This document shows, piece after piece, positions 46,322 to 57,756 of a stretch of 64,000 bases of DNA. The stretch lies in assembly GCA_020744425.1 (NCBI GenBank), contig JAGMUV010000015.1:62001-126000 (forward strand), read 5' to 3'. The position numbers and the translations under genes were made by a program. The stretch is from Dactylonectria macrodidyma (Eukaryota > Ascomycota > Sordariomycetes > Hypocreales > Nectriaceae). The notes under the pieces are model-generated. The model was given only the letters and a program-made list of their open reading frames with translations, did no database searches and had not been told where the DNA came from. Within the stretch, counting starts at the first letter, position 1, and each line of letters opens with the position of its first letter.

Positions 46322-48358
46322 CTTGCACCCGAACCTGGAAGAAGGCTTCAAGCTGCGGCCAATGCCTCAATTTTATCAACTCCCACATCGGCCGCGGACC
46401 GGCATGTCTCCAGCGCCATACGCAATGCCTACTTCCTGGAATCAATCGCGGATTTGCCTCTCAAGCTGGTAGCTCTAGTTCTAGCCCGCCATCTCGCCTC
46501 GGCTCTGGTGCCGCTCGCTACATGTCTGGGGCCTCTACTGCCCACGCTAGAAAAAAAGCATTTGATCGTGTATGCTATTCAAACTCAACTCTGAGTGCCC
46601 CATTTACTAATACTGTCATTGTAGGATTTTATAGTTTCTGTCCTGGAAGTCTCGGCGACCAAACGAGATGCCAAGGGATACTTGCAAAAGTACACGTCCA
46701 AGAATCCCAAGTCTCTGGCCGAGGCCCCCAAGTTTGTTCAGGGAGACGAGGATCAGCAAACAACGTCAAGTGTCACCCAACCGCTGCATGTGGCCATTAT
46801 GAAGCTCCGTGCTCCGCAAGAAATCGACTCAGAGACATTGCGCGGGGTGGGCAAGACCCTATCCCAGCTGCGCAAGCTCGGCCTTTCGAGTGTGGTTGTT
46901 GTCGATTGTGGCTTGGAAGAGAGTCGGTTGACTGCTCAAGACCAAGTGTTTCGTCTCTGTGAGGCCATTGACGCCTACGGGGGACCAGGTACTAGACTGG
47001 TCAAGGACCTGTTTTCCCAACGGGTGCTGGCCCCGGGCAATTCGTCGTCGTTTCTTTCCGCCGATGTCCAACTGGAAGATGGGGCCCTCCTGGAAAGGGT
47101 TTTACACGATGAGAAGATCCCGGTTATCCCATCCCTGGTTGCTCGCGATTTGACCTATCCAGCCCAACCGGTTGACTCCAACAAGATCGTCCTAGCCCTC
47201 ACGAGATACTTTGCTGGGTTGCAGTTCGAGGACCAGACCAATCCAGATGGCGAACTGCCCATATTCAACACAGTTGCCACGGTGGAGCGAATAATTCTGC
47301 TTGATCCGCTCGGAGCTATCCCGGCCACTGGTCGCCGTGCCTGGCATAGATTTATCAACATCGAACAAGAATATCATTCTATCATGAAGGAGCTCATGGG
47401 CCCGGATGGATCTCCTCTAGCAGAAGCAAACCCCACCAAGGCGGCTGTCACCGCTCATGCTGCTAATTTGAACCTGGCCAAAGATGCGTTGGCTATGTTG
47501 CCATCTTCGTCTTCGGCTCTGATTACGACTCCTTTTGCTGCAGCAAACATGCATACGCGTAACCCCGTACCTTCATCGTCCATCTCGCCCTTCGAGTTTG
47601 GAGGCATGGTTACTACGAGACGCAAGAAAAACCCCCTAATCCATAACCTGCTGACGGATAAGCCGGTGTTCTCATCGTCTCTCCCCGTTCCACGCGCGCA
47701 CATGGGTGGCAAGCCGCCTGCCTCCGAGCTGATGAGCGTTTCTACTCTGCTGAAGAAGGGGATGCCTCTCACGATCTTCCCAGATCCAAGGATGAGCCCA
47801 TGGCGCCCGCCTGTACCAGGAGGACCTCGGCTGCGGTTGACCGACAGCTGTGTCGACCTGCCGCGGCTAGTCCATTTGATTGAAGACTCCTTCGGTCGAA
47901 AACTTGATGTGGAAGACTATCTCAATCGGGTTAACAACAATCTGGCTGGAATCATCATTGCCGGAGAGTACGAGGGCGGTGCTATTCTAACGTGGGAACA
48001 CCCCTGGGGTATGGATGAGCAGACTGCATACGAGCAAGGTCGATTGGTGCCATACTTGGACAAATTTGCAGTCTTGAAAAAGAGCCAGGGGAGTGGAGGT
48101 GTTGCCGACGTTGTATTCAATGCCATGGTGCGAGGCTGTTTTCCGGACGGAGTGTGCTGGAGGAGTCGAAAAGACAACCCAGTCAACAAGTGGTATTTTG
48201 AGCGATCTGCGGGGACAGAGAAGCTGACGGGGTGCAACTGGACTATGTTCTGGACGACGCCAGGCTTGGATCCTCGTCACCCAAAGCACTTGGATTACGA
48301 ATCTGTGTGCAGACATGTGGAGCCGTCATGGGCGGACAACAAGCATATTTTGGATTGA
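46318..48358 (+). CDS. ARG2: Mitochondrial amino-acid N-acetyltransferase (N-acetylglutamate synthase)
   Basis: First enzyme of arginine biosynthesis, acetylating glutamate in the mitochondrial matrix (yeast Arg2, Neurospora arg-14). Two exons, 46318-46569 and 46625-48358, about 661 residues. The N-terminus is basic, Ser-rich and free of acidic residues for about 60 positions (MTCTRTWKKASSCGQC, then GINRGFASQA), as for a matrix-targeting peptide. The first exon ends in ARKKAFDR, and the second continues DFIVSVLEVSATKRDAKGYLQK. The amino-acid-kinase-like domain has VVDCGLEESR and ILLDPLGAIP. The C-terminal NAT domain shows VDLPRLVHLIEDSFGRKLDVEDY, IIIAGEYEGGAILTWE and ADVVFNAMVRG. It appears complete. 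Regulation by cross-pathway control is suggested by the upstream TGACTCA. Confidence 0.94.
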
Positions 48359-49294
48359 ATGGGAGTGGAAAGGCGAAGAGAATTACCAACATCTACGACC
48401 AAGAGGAAAAGGGAACTACCCATATATGCTCCAAGATGGGTTTGGTTGATTTTAATGGGGATGACTTACAGCGGGTGTTATGGTTTGGGCACTCAAAAGT
48501 GATTTTCAAGAGACGCTTACAGTTCAAGGTGAGGCAAGGCGGATGAGTGCAGTTGATGTGAGCCAATCTACACTTTTTCAGTGGTTGCCTAGAACAAATC
48601 TGGTTGCCTGTAGAGAGAGCACATATGTAGAGATCAATGTTCTGACTACGCATCGGACTCTAGCTACTACCCAAGTATCCAAGCTTGGTATGTCGTGGCT
48701 TTACGGGAGACTCGTCATCATAGTGGCTTGTTGGTTGATCTACCAGGTGGAATGGCGCATGTTGTCCTGGCTCAAAATCACGTGGATGGGTTGGCTTAAT
48801 GGCACTCCAGATGCCGCCTGGGCTGGAGCTGCTCGATGGAGGAGGTACTTGTAGGCAGACGGAACAGAGGCATGTACATGTCAGTACATCTCGAAGCTTG
48901 GGCCACCTGATCTGCACCCGTGCAGGTCTGCTAGACGCAAGGCGGATGGTCGTAAACGACCTGAGGCCACAGCTCGCAAATGCCGTGCCCCTGGAACGCC
49001 AGCCTGCAGTACCAGCCAACCTACTAGGTAGGGAGTCACCAAGCTCAAACGGAGCCCCCCCAAGCCCCAAAGCGACCCCCCTTGGACCCCAGTGCAGGAG
49101 CCCAGGGCATTTCGCTTGTGACAACGTTCCCATATCAACGCTGACACGCCAAGCCTAAATCCAATCCTCCAGCTTGCATCATCTTCACCCTCGCTCGCCC
49201 TTCGCCCACGCCTCAACTCGCAGCGCAAGCGTCATCGCCATCGTCATCTCTCTAAATCCTCAACCCATTCGCTCGTCAACCACACTCCGGCGCC
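48359..49294 (+). other. Spacer between N-acetylglutamate synthase and gvp36
   Basis: No gene is supported. Frames on both strands near 48660-49230 have a skewed, Gly/Arg/Leu-rich composition and no family character. The right part is C/T-rich (CTCGCCC, CATCGCC) and leads directly to the gvp36 ATG, so it is probably promoter and leader. Confidence 0.5.
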
Positions 49295-50597
49295 ATGGAT
49301 TTCGCAAGCTTCGGAAAGGGTATCTCGTAGGTATCCCCCTCACAGAGCTTGCTGGACGTCGAGATAGCTCGCTGCTTGTACAATATTGCAAAGTTACCGC
49401 ATCGACGGCTGACATGAGCAACAGCAACTTTGGATCCCAGATCACCCCTTTTGCGTCGCGTACTTTCCAGTACACCAAGGAGCAGCTTGGCCAGGCTGAG
49501 GACAAGGTCCGTTGCGTTGCGCACCTTTATTTGCGCGGCCACAACTAACCCTCCCACTCTCCAGACCCAACTTCCCCCCGACTACATTGACCTCGAGAAG
49601 CGTGTCGATGCCCTCAAGCAGGCTCATCAGAAAATGCTTGCAGTGACGTGAGTGAAGCATATTCCGCTCCCATTTTGCCTATCCGATAAGCTGACTGGGC
49701 TATCGGCAGCTCGCAATACTCGAACGAGGCGTACGATTACCCCCCCAACATCAAGGAGACTTTCCAGGACCTTGGCCGCACCGTCAGCGAGAAGGTCCAT
49801 CTCCTCTCGTCTGCCACCTCCCCAGCTGAGGCTCAGGCTGCTCTAGTTGCCCCGCCCACTGCCAAGCCTCAGCCCAAGACCTTCAGCCATGCCGTCGCCC
49901 GCGCCAGCTTGTCTAGTAGCCAGCTGCTGCACCAGCGTCATACTGGTGCTGGGGAGGATCCCCTGGCGACCGCCCTCGAGAAGTATGCGCTGGCTTCGGA
50001 GCGTGTTGGTGAGGCCCGCCTTGCGCAAGATTCCCAGATCCAGAGCCGATTTCTTGCTGGCTGGAACACAACCCTCAACACCAACTTGACCTTCGCCACC
50101 CGCGCCCGCAAGAACGTCGAGAACTCGCGCCTCTCTCTCGACGCCGTCAAGGCCCACGCCAAGGGCACTACTTTCAAGCTTGGCACCGGCTCCCACGCTG
50201 GCGACAGCACTGATGAGCATGAGCTTAGCCCCGAGGCCCAAGAGGAGATTGAGAAGGCTGAGGACGAGTTCGTGACGCAGACCGAGGAGGCTGTTGGTGT
50301 CATGAAGAACGTATGTCGGATAAACACCCCACTTCTGGATTTATTGCACAGTCTTCTAACTGAGACCAGGTTCTTGATACCCCTGAGCCCCTCCGCAATC
50401 TAGCCGAGCTCATCGCTGCCCAAATTGAGTACCACAAGAAGGCGTACGAGGTGCTGAGCGAGCTCGCACCTGTCGTCGAGGGTCTCCAGACTGAGCAAGA
50501 AGTGGGTCGTGCATCTGCCTTTTGAGTACATTGACAAGGGGCTGACATTTGCGCCATCCAGGCCACTTACCGAAAGAGCCGTGAGGAGGCTTCTTAA
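49295..50597 (+). CDS. GVP36: BAR-domain protein Gvp36
   Basis: Curved-membrane binding protein of the BAR_2/Gvp36 family, linked in yeast to Golgi and endosomal trafficking and vacuole integrity. Six exons: 49295-49326, 49419-49506, 49565-49647, 49710-50310, 50370-50501 and 50562-50597, about 323 residues. Family signatures: FASRTFQYTKEQLGQAEDKTQLPPDYIDLEKRV-type start, then HQKMLAVT, SNEAYDYPPNIKETF, DLGRT and LASERVGEARLAQD. The last exons give PLRNLAELIAAQIEYHKKAYEVLSELAP, the final BAR helix. The second-exon acceptor (49418) is the least certain, because it must keep the frame and the TGAC branch point sits close. No SH3 domain or other fused module is seen. Confidence 0.9.
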
Positions 50598-51314
50598 GCA
50601 CGCAACGATTGAAGCAATTCGTGTGTGAAAGGCTAGTCCCTTGTTCGCTGTCATTGTGCAAAGGGTTGATGCTTCCGATCAGTCGTACGTGATGATCTGA
50701 CTGATCCAACTATTTCCTTGTTCAAGTGTCGAGTGTTGAGTGTCGAGGGTGTCGAGATTCTAAGTTATGTCTGCGGCAGGTCTCGAGGGTACTGTCTTGA
50801 CTATTGATATATTCACAATGCAAGATGCTAGGGTTCTTTTTCTACCCATGTCCTTATCTGGTGCCTAGTTGACGGGGGCTATAACAATGCCTTATAGGGT
50901 ATGTTGTGTTGCAATCGTGTGTATGGTCTTGGGTCGATGTGTATGTTCATCTTTTGTCATGCGGCGAGCTTGGATCCTGTTAGAATAGATGCCGTTTCGT
51001 GGCACCTCTGCTCATCTCTATCCTGAGCAGCGTTGTCAGAAAAAAACCATGTCCCCGAGTTAATATCCACCATTTGTTGGATATTTAAGGCAATTCTTTG
51101 GCTGGAACAAGAATAAATATTGTAACTTACACAGGTACAACAAGAGCCCCATGAGACAGGCGGTTGACCGGAAGTAGTCGATAGATCACGTGATACAAAC
51201 ACGTGCTGTGTAGACCGGCAATCGTGGGACTGGAGTCCAATGAGGTCAATTCAATTTCCACTGACCATCAACTCCCGATCTACGTCCGAAAGATCGCCAA
51301 TTGACCTCGCCAGT
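50598..51314 (+). other. Spacer between gvp36 and the complex I subunit gene
   Basis: No gene is supported. The left part is the gvp36 3' region. The right part carries an ATCACGTGAT palindrome and a second CACGTG about 110-130 bases before the next start. Confidence 0.55.
51185..51205. promoter_or_regulatory. Twin CACGTG elements before the complex I subunit gene
   Basis: The palindrome ATCACGTGAT (51185-51194) is followed by a second CACGTG at 51200-51205, with seven bases between the two cores. They lie 110-130 bases before the ATG at 51315, a position expected for a proximal activator site. bHLH factors of the Cbf1 type bind this core. The binding factor is inferred. Confidence 0.5.
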
Positions 51315-52158
51315 ATGCGGCCGACAGTTCGTTTGTTTGCGCGCTACCTGGAGGCCGGCACGCCGACCGGCCTCACGGGTCTCTGGACTCACGGCAGCGC
51401 CCGATCGACGCTGCTTTACCTGTACGGCACTACCCTGAGCAGGCTGCAGTCGATGCCCGAGACGTCTGTGTACCGCCAATCCGTCGAAGCCGTGACAAAG
51501 CACCGCATGGCCCTCGTCGAGGAGATGGTGCCCCCCGGATACGACCAATGGGCTGCTAAGGCCAAGGAGCTCGTCAGCAACAACGCCGCACAGTTTCGTG
51601 TCGCCAGCGGGCGGCTCGACGGCAGTGAGGTCCGGACAGTCAAGCTCGGCGACAAGGTCTTCATTGTCGGCCGAAAGCACGAGGCTGGCGATATTAGAGA
51701 GGAGGAGTGGGACGGCGAGGCCAACGAGGGTGGAGAGCTGGAGGGCATCCGAACGGCGGCAGAGCGACAGGACCAGGCTCTGTGGGCGGAGCGAAAGCCT
51801 CTGGAGAACCACGAGCAGGTTGAATGGGAGGATGAACCGCAATTGACGGCGGATCAGTACGTTTGCCTCATCGGATGGAATACGGTTGATGTGTGTATGT
51901 TTGTTTCAAGTACTAATTCCCGCGGGGTAGGATCTCGGAGCTTGAGCACAAGATCGGTGCCGGCCTCATTGAGGAGGTCATCCAGGTCGCCGAGGGCGAG
52001 CTGAACCTGATTGACACCATTGAGAAGGCCAAGGTGTAAGTATCTCGATACCTGGAGTTCGGGAAGAGGCCATTGAGGCTAACATGGACGTGTGCAGCTG
52101 GGAGGACCTCGAGGAGAAGCCCGTCGACGGCCAGTGGACCTACTTCGACCGAAACTAA
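51315..52158 (+). CDS. NADH:ubiquinone oxidoreductase (complex I) accessory subunit, NDUFA5 / 29.9 kDa type
   Basis: Accessory subunit of the matrix arm of respiratory complex I; the fungal form is the 29.9 kDa subunit of Neurospora. Three exons, 51315-51856, 51931-52035 and 52098-52158, about 235 residues. The start at 51315 (MRPTVRLFARYLEAG) is preferred over an upstream in-frame ATG at 51240, because it resembles the short mitochondrial N-terminus of the family. The ETC-complex-I NDUFA5 block is YLEAGTPTGLTGLWTHGSAR followed by LYLYGTTLSRLQSMPETSVYRQSVEA and VEEMVPPGYDQW. The C-terminal extension is acidic and contains KIGAGLIEEVIQVAEGEL, ending WEDLEEKPVDGQWTYFDRN. The CACGTG boxes sit just upstream. 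Confidence 0.9.
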
Positions 52159-52602
52159 GCGGCTGGGAGGATGAATCCTTTGTAAAAGTAGAAAGGTGCT
52201 GTGTATATACGCCACGCTGCTGATTGGCGGATGGGTTGTCTGGGCCAATAGACGAAATGAGTTTTGAATCTCTACCAGTTTGTCTGGGTCCAGCATCGTG
52301 ATACTTGGCTCGTCATTGCATGTCCACCTTTGAAAGGCGAAAGATGCCATTGCCCTCTAAAGTGACGATGCCTTAACGCCGATTGGTTTTCATCTTGTAT
52401 GCACCGGCCTTGCTATTGGTTGCTCATGTGGTGTTCTTGACTAAAAACATTTCTCTTGAGCAAAAGCACTCAGCGTCAACGATGAGTGAAGCGCATCTCA
52501 TTCATTCACTCTTTGGTGGGGCAACCAACTTTGGATTCTCATCTTTAAAAATAACTGCTTCACCACCACCACAACTACGGCCAAAGCATACATCGCGCAG
52601 CC
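52159..52602 (+). other. Spacer between the complex I gene and rrn11
   Basis: No gene is supported. It holds the 3' end of the complex I subunit gene and the promoter and leader of rrn11, both on the plus strand. No strong regulatory word stands out. Confidence 0.55.
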
Positions 52603-53913
52603 ATGTCCCTGCTTGATCCGCCGGATTTTTCACAACGCCGCAGGCTTGGCAAACGCAAACGGCCTCTGACCGCCGGCGACGAGCTGAGCAGCAGCGTCTC
52701 GCGGCCGGCGCACCTACCCCACGACTCCATCAACCCGCTGAGCCACTCGCCGGGCATGGTGCACCAGTTTGCCACGGCCGGGCTCGCCGAGACGGACGAG
52801 GATCCGTCTCAGCATGTCCCGGATTTTCCGCACCGGACCGTCAGAGGCGGTGCTGCAGGTCGCAACGTCGAGCCGGACAGCGATGCCGACGAGACGGAGA
52901 CTGAGGCTGAGGCTGATGACGACGATGACGACGACGTCGAGGCGTCTGGCCGCGGGAAGGGGAAGAAGAAGAAGAAGAAGAAGGAGGCGACGGCAAGGAG
53001 CCCGTGGAAGGGCGGCCACTACGAAGTCCTGTTGGAGTCAGTGCACCAATTCCTCGACCGGGGCGACATCGACAAGGCGGCACGCAGCTACGGCCTCCTT
53101 CTGCAGCTGCGGCCTGGCGGCGCCTTCGTGGACATCCGGCGGCACAGCTTGTGGGCCATCGGCGCGGAGATTCTCATGAGGCAGGGTGAGCAGCCCGTCG
53201 ACGGCGCGAGAACCGACGGCGATGATGGTGATGGCGACAGTGACGATCTGGCCGCCACACCCGGAGGACTCAGGAGATGGGGTCGGGCAGCAAACATGAA
53301 CAAGGTCAAGGCGTACTTCGACACCTTGATCCAGCAGCATCCTTACGACTACAAGCACCCGCGGGCTGTCTGCGCAGTGGACTTCTGGGTGGCCATGCTT
53401 AGCTGCGAGATCTACAATGTACACTCCGAGCACATGATGGCCCTCGATCGCGCCGAAGCCTGTGCACAGGATGACTCTCAGCTGCCCTTTGGAGCCGACG
53501 ACAGCTTCGGGAGCGACGAGGCCGAGGCACGCGAGGCGCCGCTGCAGCGGAAGAAGGAGGAGCTTCGCCTTCAGGCATTGGCCACCATGCAGGTCATCAC
53601 GAAGAGGATGGGCACAGTTATGCAGGAGTCGCCCTATTCAAAGAACAGTCAGTTACTCAGACTACGTGCCATGGCCGCGCTCTATATCGCCGACTTGGTG
53701 GTGCCAGTGGCACATGTCTCCCTTTCAAACATCCGAGACGCTCAACGCGCCAGGCAGATGGAACAACAAGTTGCGAGGGATTCACTCTTGGAGACTGTAA
53801 ACAACGGAGGCCAACACGACAAGGCGGCCTTGACCGTCCTCTATCCCTCAGACGAGAGTGGGAGAGACCCCGCCACGTCATTATATTCATCTCTTCCCAT
53901 CCGCGGGCTATAA
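52603..53913 (+). CDS. RRN11: RNA polymerase I transcription initiation factor Rrn11
   Basis: Probable subunit of the core factor that binds the rDNA promoter and recruits RNA polymerase I. One exon, 436 residues. The N-terminus is polar (SLLDPPDFSQRRRLGKRKRP), followed by a very acidic run (seven Asp near residues 106-112) and a lysine run (seven Lys near 121-127), both low complexity. The ordered domain begins SPWKGGHYEVLLESVHQFLDRGDIDKAARSYGLLLQLR, a TPR-like helix pair, and continues RHSLWAIGAEILMR and NMNKVKAYFDTLIQQHPYDYKHP, which match the Rrn11 family pattern I know. The final 130 residues are helical with an acidic break. Its stop lies seven bases from the convergent EED stop. The name rests on weak family similarity and is less certain than its neighbours. 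Confidence 0.75.
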   Translation: MSLLDPPDFSQRRRLGKRKRPLTAGDELSSSVSRPAHLPHDSINPLSHSPGMVHQFATAGLAETDEDPSQHVPDFPHRTVRGGAAGRNVEPDSDADETETEAEADDDDDDDVEASGRGKGKKKKKKKEATARSPWKGGHYEVLLESVHQFLDRGDIDKAARSYGLLLQLRPGGAFVDIRRHSLWAIGAEILMRQGEQPVDGARTDGDDGDGDSDDLAATPGGLRRWGRAANMNKVKAYFDTLIQQHPYDYKHPRAVCAVDFWVAMLSCEIYNVHSEHMMALDRAEACAQDDSQLPFGADDSFGSDEAEAREAPLQRKKEELRLQALATMQVITKRMGTVMQESPYSKNSQLLRLRAMAALYIADLVVPVAHVSLSNIRDAQRARQMEQQVARDSLLETVNNGGQHDKAALTVLYPSDESGRDPATSLYSSLPIRGL

Positions 53914-53920
53914 AGGCGCC

Positions 53921-56267
53921 TTATGTTACCACCGGGGGTTCCTTCGGGTGCTCAGCTGTCTTAGCCGGTGTCTTCTTAGCCCAGCGTTGCAGGATGAGCG
54001 CGGTGTTGGAGCTTCCCACGATAACACACCATTCTCCACCGGGGCTCCATGCTGCTTGCCGTCCGACAAAGTTGGCCGACGAAGATTCGGTCTTGTGCGC
54101 TTTGAGAGGCTCATGCGCATCTTCCAAACAGTACTTGGCCGTCCACGACTCCAAGGTCTCATCATTGAATTCCTTGATATCATCCGTCGACTTGGGCGCG
54201 GCCGCCTCATCAACCTGGCCCAAGATAGGAGATCCTTTCTCGACAACGGAGGGCCGCGATTTCCCTCCCGCCTCTGCTTTCTGACGATGTTGCAGTGTAC
54301 GAAGCCAAGAGGGACGGGGAGGTATACCCTTGCTAGAGTCATGGTTGCGAAGCGACTCCATGAACTCACTGTACACCGTCAACCGCTTAAAGTCCCAAAA
54401 GAAAATATTACCACCCGCATTGCAGAATGCTAGTACGGGATGCTGGCCTGGCACGAAGTGTAACTTGAAGCGCATAAAGAACTGTGGACCGCAATTAGGG
54501 GTATGGAAGTCCAGCACTCGAGTGTACTGTGCCGGGCACTGCGGAGAGATAGTGGGAACGAACCCCGAGCGAGTCAAGCGGCCAGCCTCGTCATAGTTGG
54601 TTGGGACAATGTTCTGGGGAGTTGGGGCTATGCTCTGTGCCGGTGGTGGGCCATCAGAGGAAAAGCCTTCGATTCTCCACAGCGAAATGACATTGTCGTG
54701 ACATGCTCGCGAAAGGATTTGATCTCCGTAGAAGGCGACGCTATACCTTGTTTAGCGCTGTGGTTTCATAGAAAATTTAAGATCAGTTGATACTAAAACT
54801 TACCAATCGACAATGCCGCTGTGTACCGCTGAAGTTGAGAAGTGAGGGTAATGAACGCGGATTGGAGTGGTGATGGGCTCAGTTGGGAGATCTGGCAGAG
54901 TCCACTGCTTCGCGTTAGCATTTCCTTATCCCAAGGCATTTGAAGGAGCTATTACCAGGTTGATAATCTGATCGTGGCCAGCCGAGAGGATATATCGGCC
55001 AGTGTCGTGAAACGCCTATATGCGTATGTTAGTGGTTAACAATATTGCCCGTGGCTAATTAAAGGCGACGAAGTCTTACCACACTGAGTAGATTCCAAGA
55101 ATGACCCTCGCCAGCCAGAATGCACAGGCAAGGTCGATCCTTGTGCTTTGGATCAATGCTCCATATGCGCACACTTGTGTCGTCCGAGGCCGAGGCAATG
55201 ATGGATGAGTCAGACGGGGAAGTTGCCAAGTCGTTGACATCCTTGGAAATTATCAGTCGAGTCGAATGAGAGCGAGATTGTGTAACAAATGAACTTACAC
55301 TTCCATGGCCAGTGAAGCACTTGACATGAATAGCGATTAGCTGCAGAACAGGTACAACGGTAACTTGTAGTTGAGCATACCTTGAATAATTTACCTTCTA
55401 GAACATCATATATCTTGACCTTAGCGTCAACGCCGCCAATACATATGAGAGGTCGCTGAGTTTCGGGATCTCTGGTCCACGTGCAGCAACAGGCTGACGC
55501 ATCGACCTTAAAAATAAATGATGAGCTTGATAACAGTCCGATGTGTTAAATCAAGGGGGCCGTGATTGCACGTACATCGTCATCTCGGATGACATTCAAT
55601 ATCGCACAAGGATTTGCATCTCCAGAGTTTTGGGATAGCCTGCAAATGACAACCTAGTGAAAAAAAAACCACAGATCAGTGCCTGTAACTCGATAGTTGG
55701 GAATATGAACACTCACATGCTTCTTGCTCACGGCGGCGAAAATGGGATCACAGTCTAAGGGCTGATAGGGACAGAACTTGACATCAAAGAATTCTGAATA
55801 AAAGGAACGGAAGAAAGTTAGCAAGGTGATTTGAAACTAGGGTGGCCGAAGTAGTAGCAGCAGTTGAGTGCCTAATGAGGGCGGAGAAGCCAGTTACCTG
55901 CGACATTGTCATCACTGTCAAGGAAGCTAGTGTCGTTCTACATGTGCTTCACCGTTAGTCAAACGCCAAGTGAAGAATACACGTCATGGTGAGAGTAGTA
56001 TACCTCGAAACCAAATGAGACTCTTAGCCTTGGGAGCTCCGAAGCAATGTCATCATAGGTCGTCATGTCTGAAGGCCGAGTGGTGAGTGTTGGCAGAGCG
56101 ACGGGATCAGGCGCTGATTGGAGTGATGCGTCATCAAATCCAACAGAATCAGAATGAATTTTAGTATGCTGAGGTGCTTGCCTATTATTGTAAGTAGGTA
56201 GCCACTGAGCCCTGAATCCTAGAGTTGGACGAGTGTGGTGTCTTGGAGGAGGGCCACCAATGACCAT
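53921..56267 (-). CDS. EED: Polycomb repressive complex 2 subunit EED
   Basis: WD40 protein of PRC2, the complex that deposits H3K27 methylation and silences large gene-poor or secondary-metabolite domains in many filamentous fungi. Ten exons: 56004-56267, 55898-55937, 55717-55793, 55576-55653, 55381-55506, 55299-55340, 55080-55241, 54956-55015, 54804-54904 and 53921-54740; all phases agree and give about 589 residues. WD repeats are plain: ICIGGVDAKVKIYDV, CFTGHGSDVNDLATSPSDSSIIASASDDTSVRIW, WNLLSVAFHDTGRYILSAGHDQIINLW, HSGIVDC with AFYGDQILSRACHDNVISLW, and near the C-terminus PVLAFCNAGGNIFFWD. The order and the INLW/HSGIVDC segment match EED rather than a generic WD protein. There is a long insertion (residues about 450-550) before the final repeat. 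The tail is convergent with rrn11. Confidence 0.92.
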
Positions 56268-57716
56268 GCAATGTTGAGGCGATCAATCCCACAGTGGCCA
56301 AGCGCGAAGAGACTGGGAGGCAGTCACGTACGCTGGCAGAGAATTGATGATTGTCTAGTCGATACTCAAAAGGATCTCAGACGGGGCCCAGAAGGGGTTG
56401 ACGATGGCGATGCTCGACAGTGGATGGCGCAAGTATAAAGAGTATGGCGAGGATATGTTGTTGTCGTGTTTTAGTTATTCTCGTGAGTTGAGAGTGGAGA
56501 AAGGTCCAGAAAGGCCCAGGTTCCTGGGGTTCGCGCCAGTCAGGTGCACTGTAGCCCCAGTGGGTAGGTGCTAAAAAGAGGTGCTAATTTCAGCGACTTG
56601 GGCTTGAGCTCCGCTATTTCTTAAAGCCTGGAGCTTGGAGCTCCAGTGGTCTACACTCACTGGGCTTAGCGCCTGAAGCTCCCTAAAGATGTGGACAGGC
56701 CTTGGAAACTCAAGGCTCACACTTTTTTAAGGTACTGTGGCATGGCATCGAAATTTCTTCCACGCTGTGTTCCAGGATTCGGATGGCATGAATATTTCAT
56801 CTTCATTTTAGTCACAGCACGTCTAGAACTGAGAGGTTGTTCTTTCTGATTGGACGGTTTGCTTTGAATTCTCTAATTCGCGACACAACGATCACTTTTC
56901 AATGAAGCCGCACCATGACCACAAACAAATTATGGACCTGAACGTCTACCGAATACCTGGGTAAAAGCAAACCTGCATAGCGGACGCTTCGATATTGGAG
57001 GGATCCTAATCGTATTTTCTACTGCTTGGGATATGGGGAATCGATGTGAGTGGACTAGAGGGGGATTTGGAAGCGGATAGGGGTGTTTCGTCACCATGCT
57101 ACGCTGTCAATGCGATGTGAGTTGCGCAGGATCTGGCATCTGACCTGGTCTAGCCTCCAGGTTCGCGGGGACGCTGATGCGGATGCGGAATATCGCTTTA
57201 CAATACGTAATCCTGCGTATCTGGTTACAATATTGTTTCTAGTGGATGGGGATATCTCCCTTAGATCACAGTGGGACGACCCTGGTTTCGCTAGAGAGGA
57301 GGCAACTCTATTTCTCCCTGGACGAAGTTGATCAATCGGTAGGTCACGGCAATAGCGACGTAGCTGACCCATTCTATGCAAACACTGTCGCTGACGATCT
57401 CTTGAGCCTTGATCATAGCTTTTATAAGCTATCTAGACCTTTTAATGTGTGGGAATAGCGTACACGTATGCCCTATTGATCTCAAAGTCGATGATGGCTC
57501 AAACTTGAATATTGACTAAAACTGGGATTCCGTCACATCGAAATCCTAACCGCCGATCATATAAGGGATAGAGATCATTCTACGGAGTAGGCTGGGACGT
57601 ACGAGGGAGGACAGGCTGCAGCACTGTTACGGCTGTACCGCCCTTACCGTCCAACGGTAGTCTTATTATGTCCCCCGGCTGGCTGACATGTCACGCGGGT
57701 TTTCAGACAAACAAGC

Positions 57717-57756
57717 TGGCTTGTCCGAAGACCATGTGGCTTGTCCAAAGACCATG
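57717..57756 (+). repeat. 20-base tandem duplication
   Basis: TGGCTTGTCCGAAGACCATG is followed directly by a copy with one change (CGA to CAA), then by a partial third copy TGGCTTG. It is a short direct repeat in gene-free DNA. Confidence 0.7.

Noticed and set aside
51240..51314. Upstream ATG as the start of the complex I subunit
   Set aside because: The extension of 25 residues lacks family similarity; the ATG at 51315 gives the usual short mitochondrial N-terminus.
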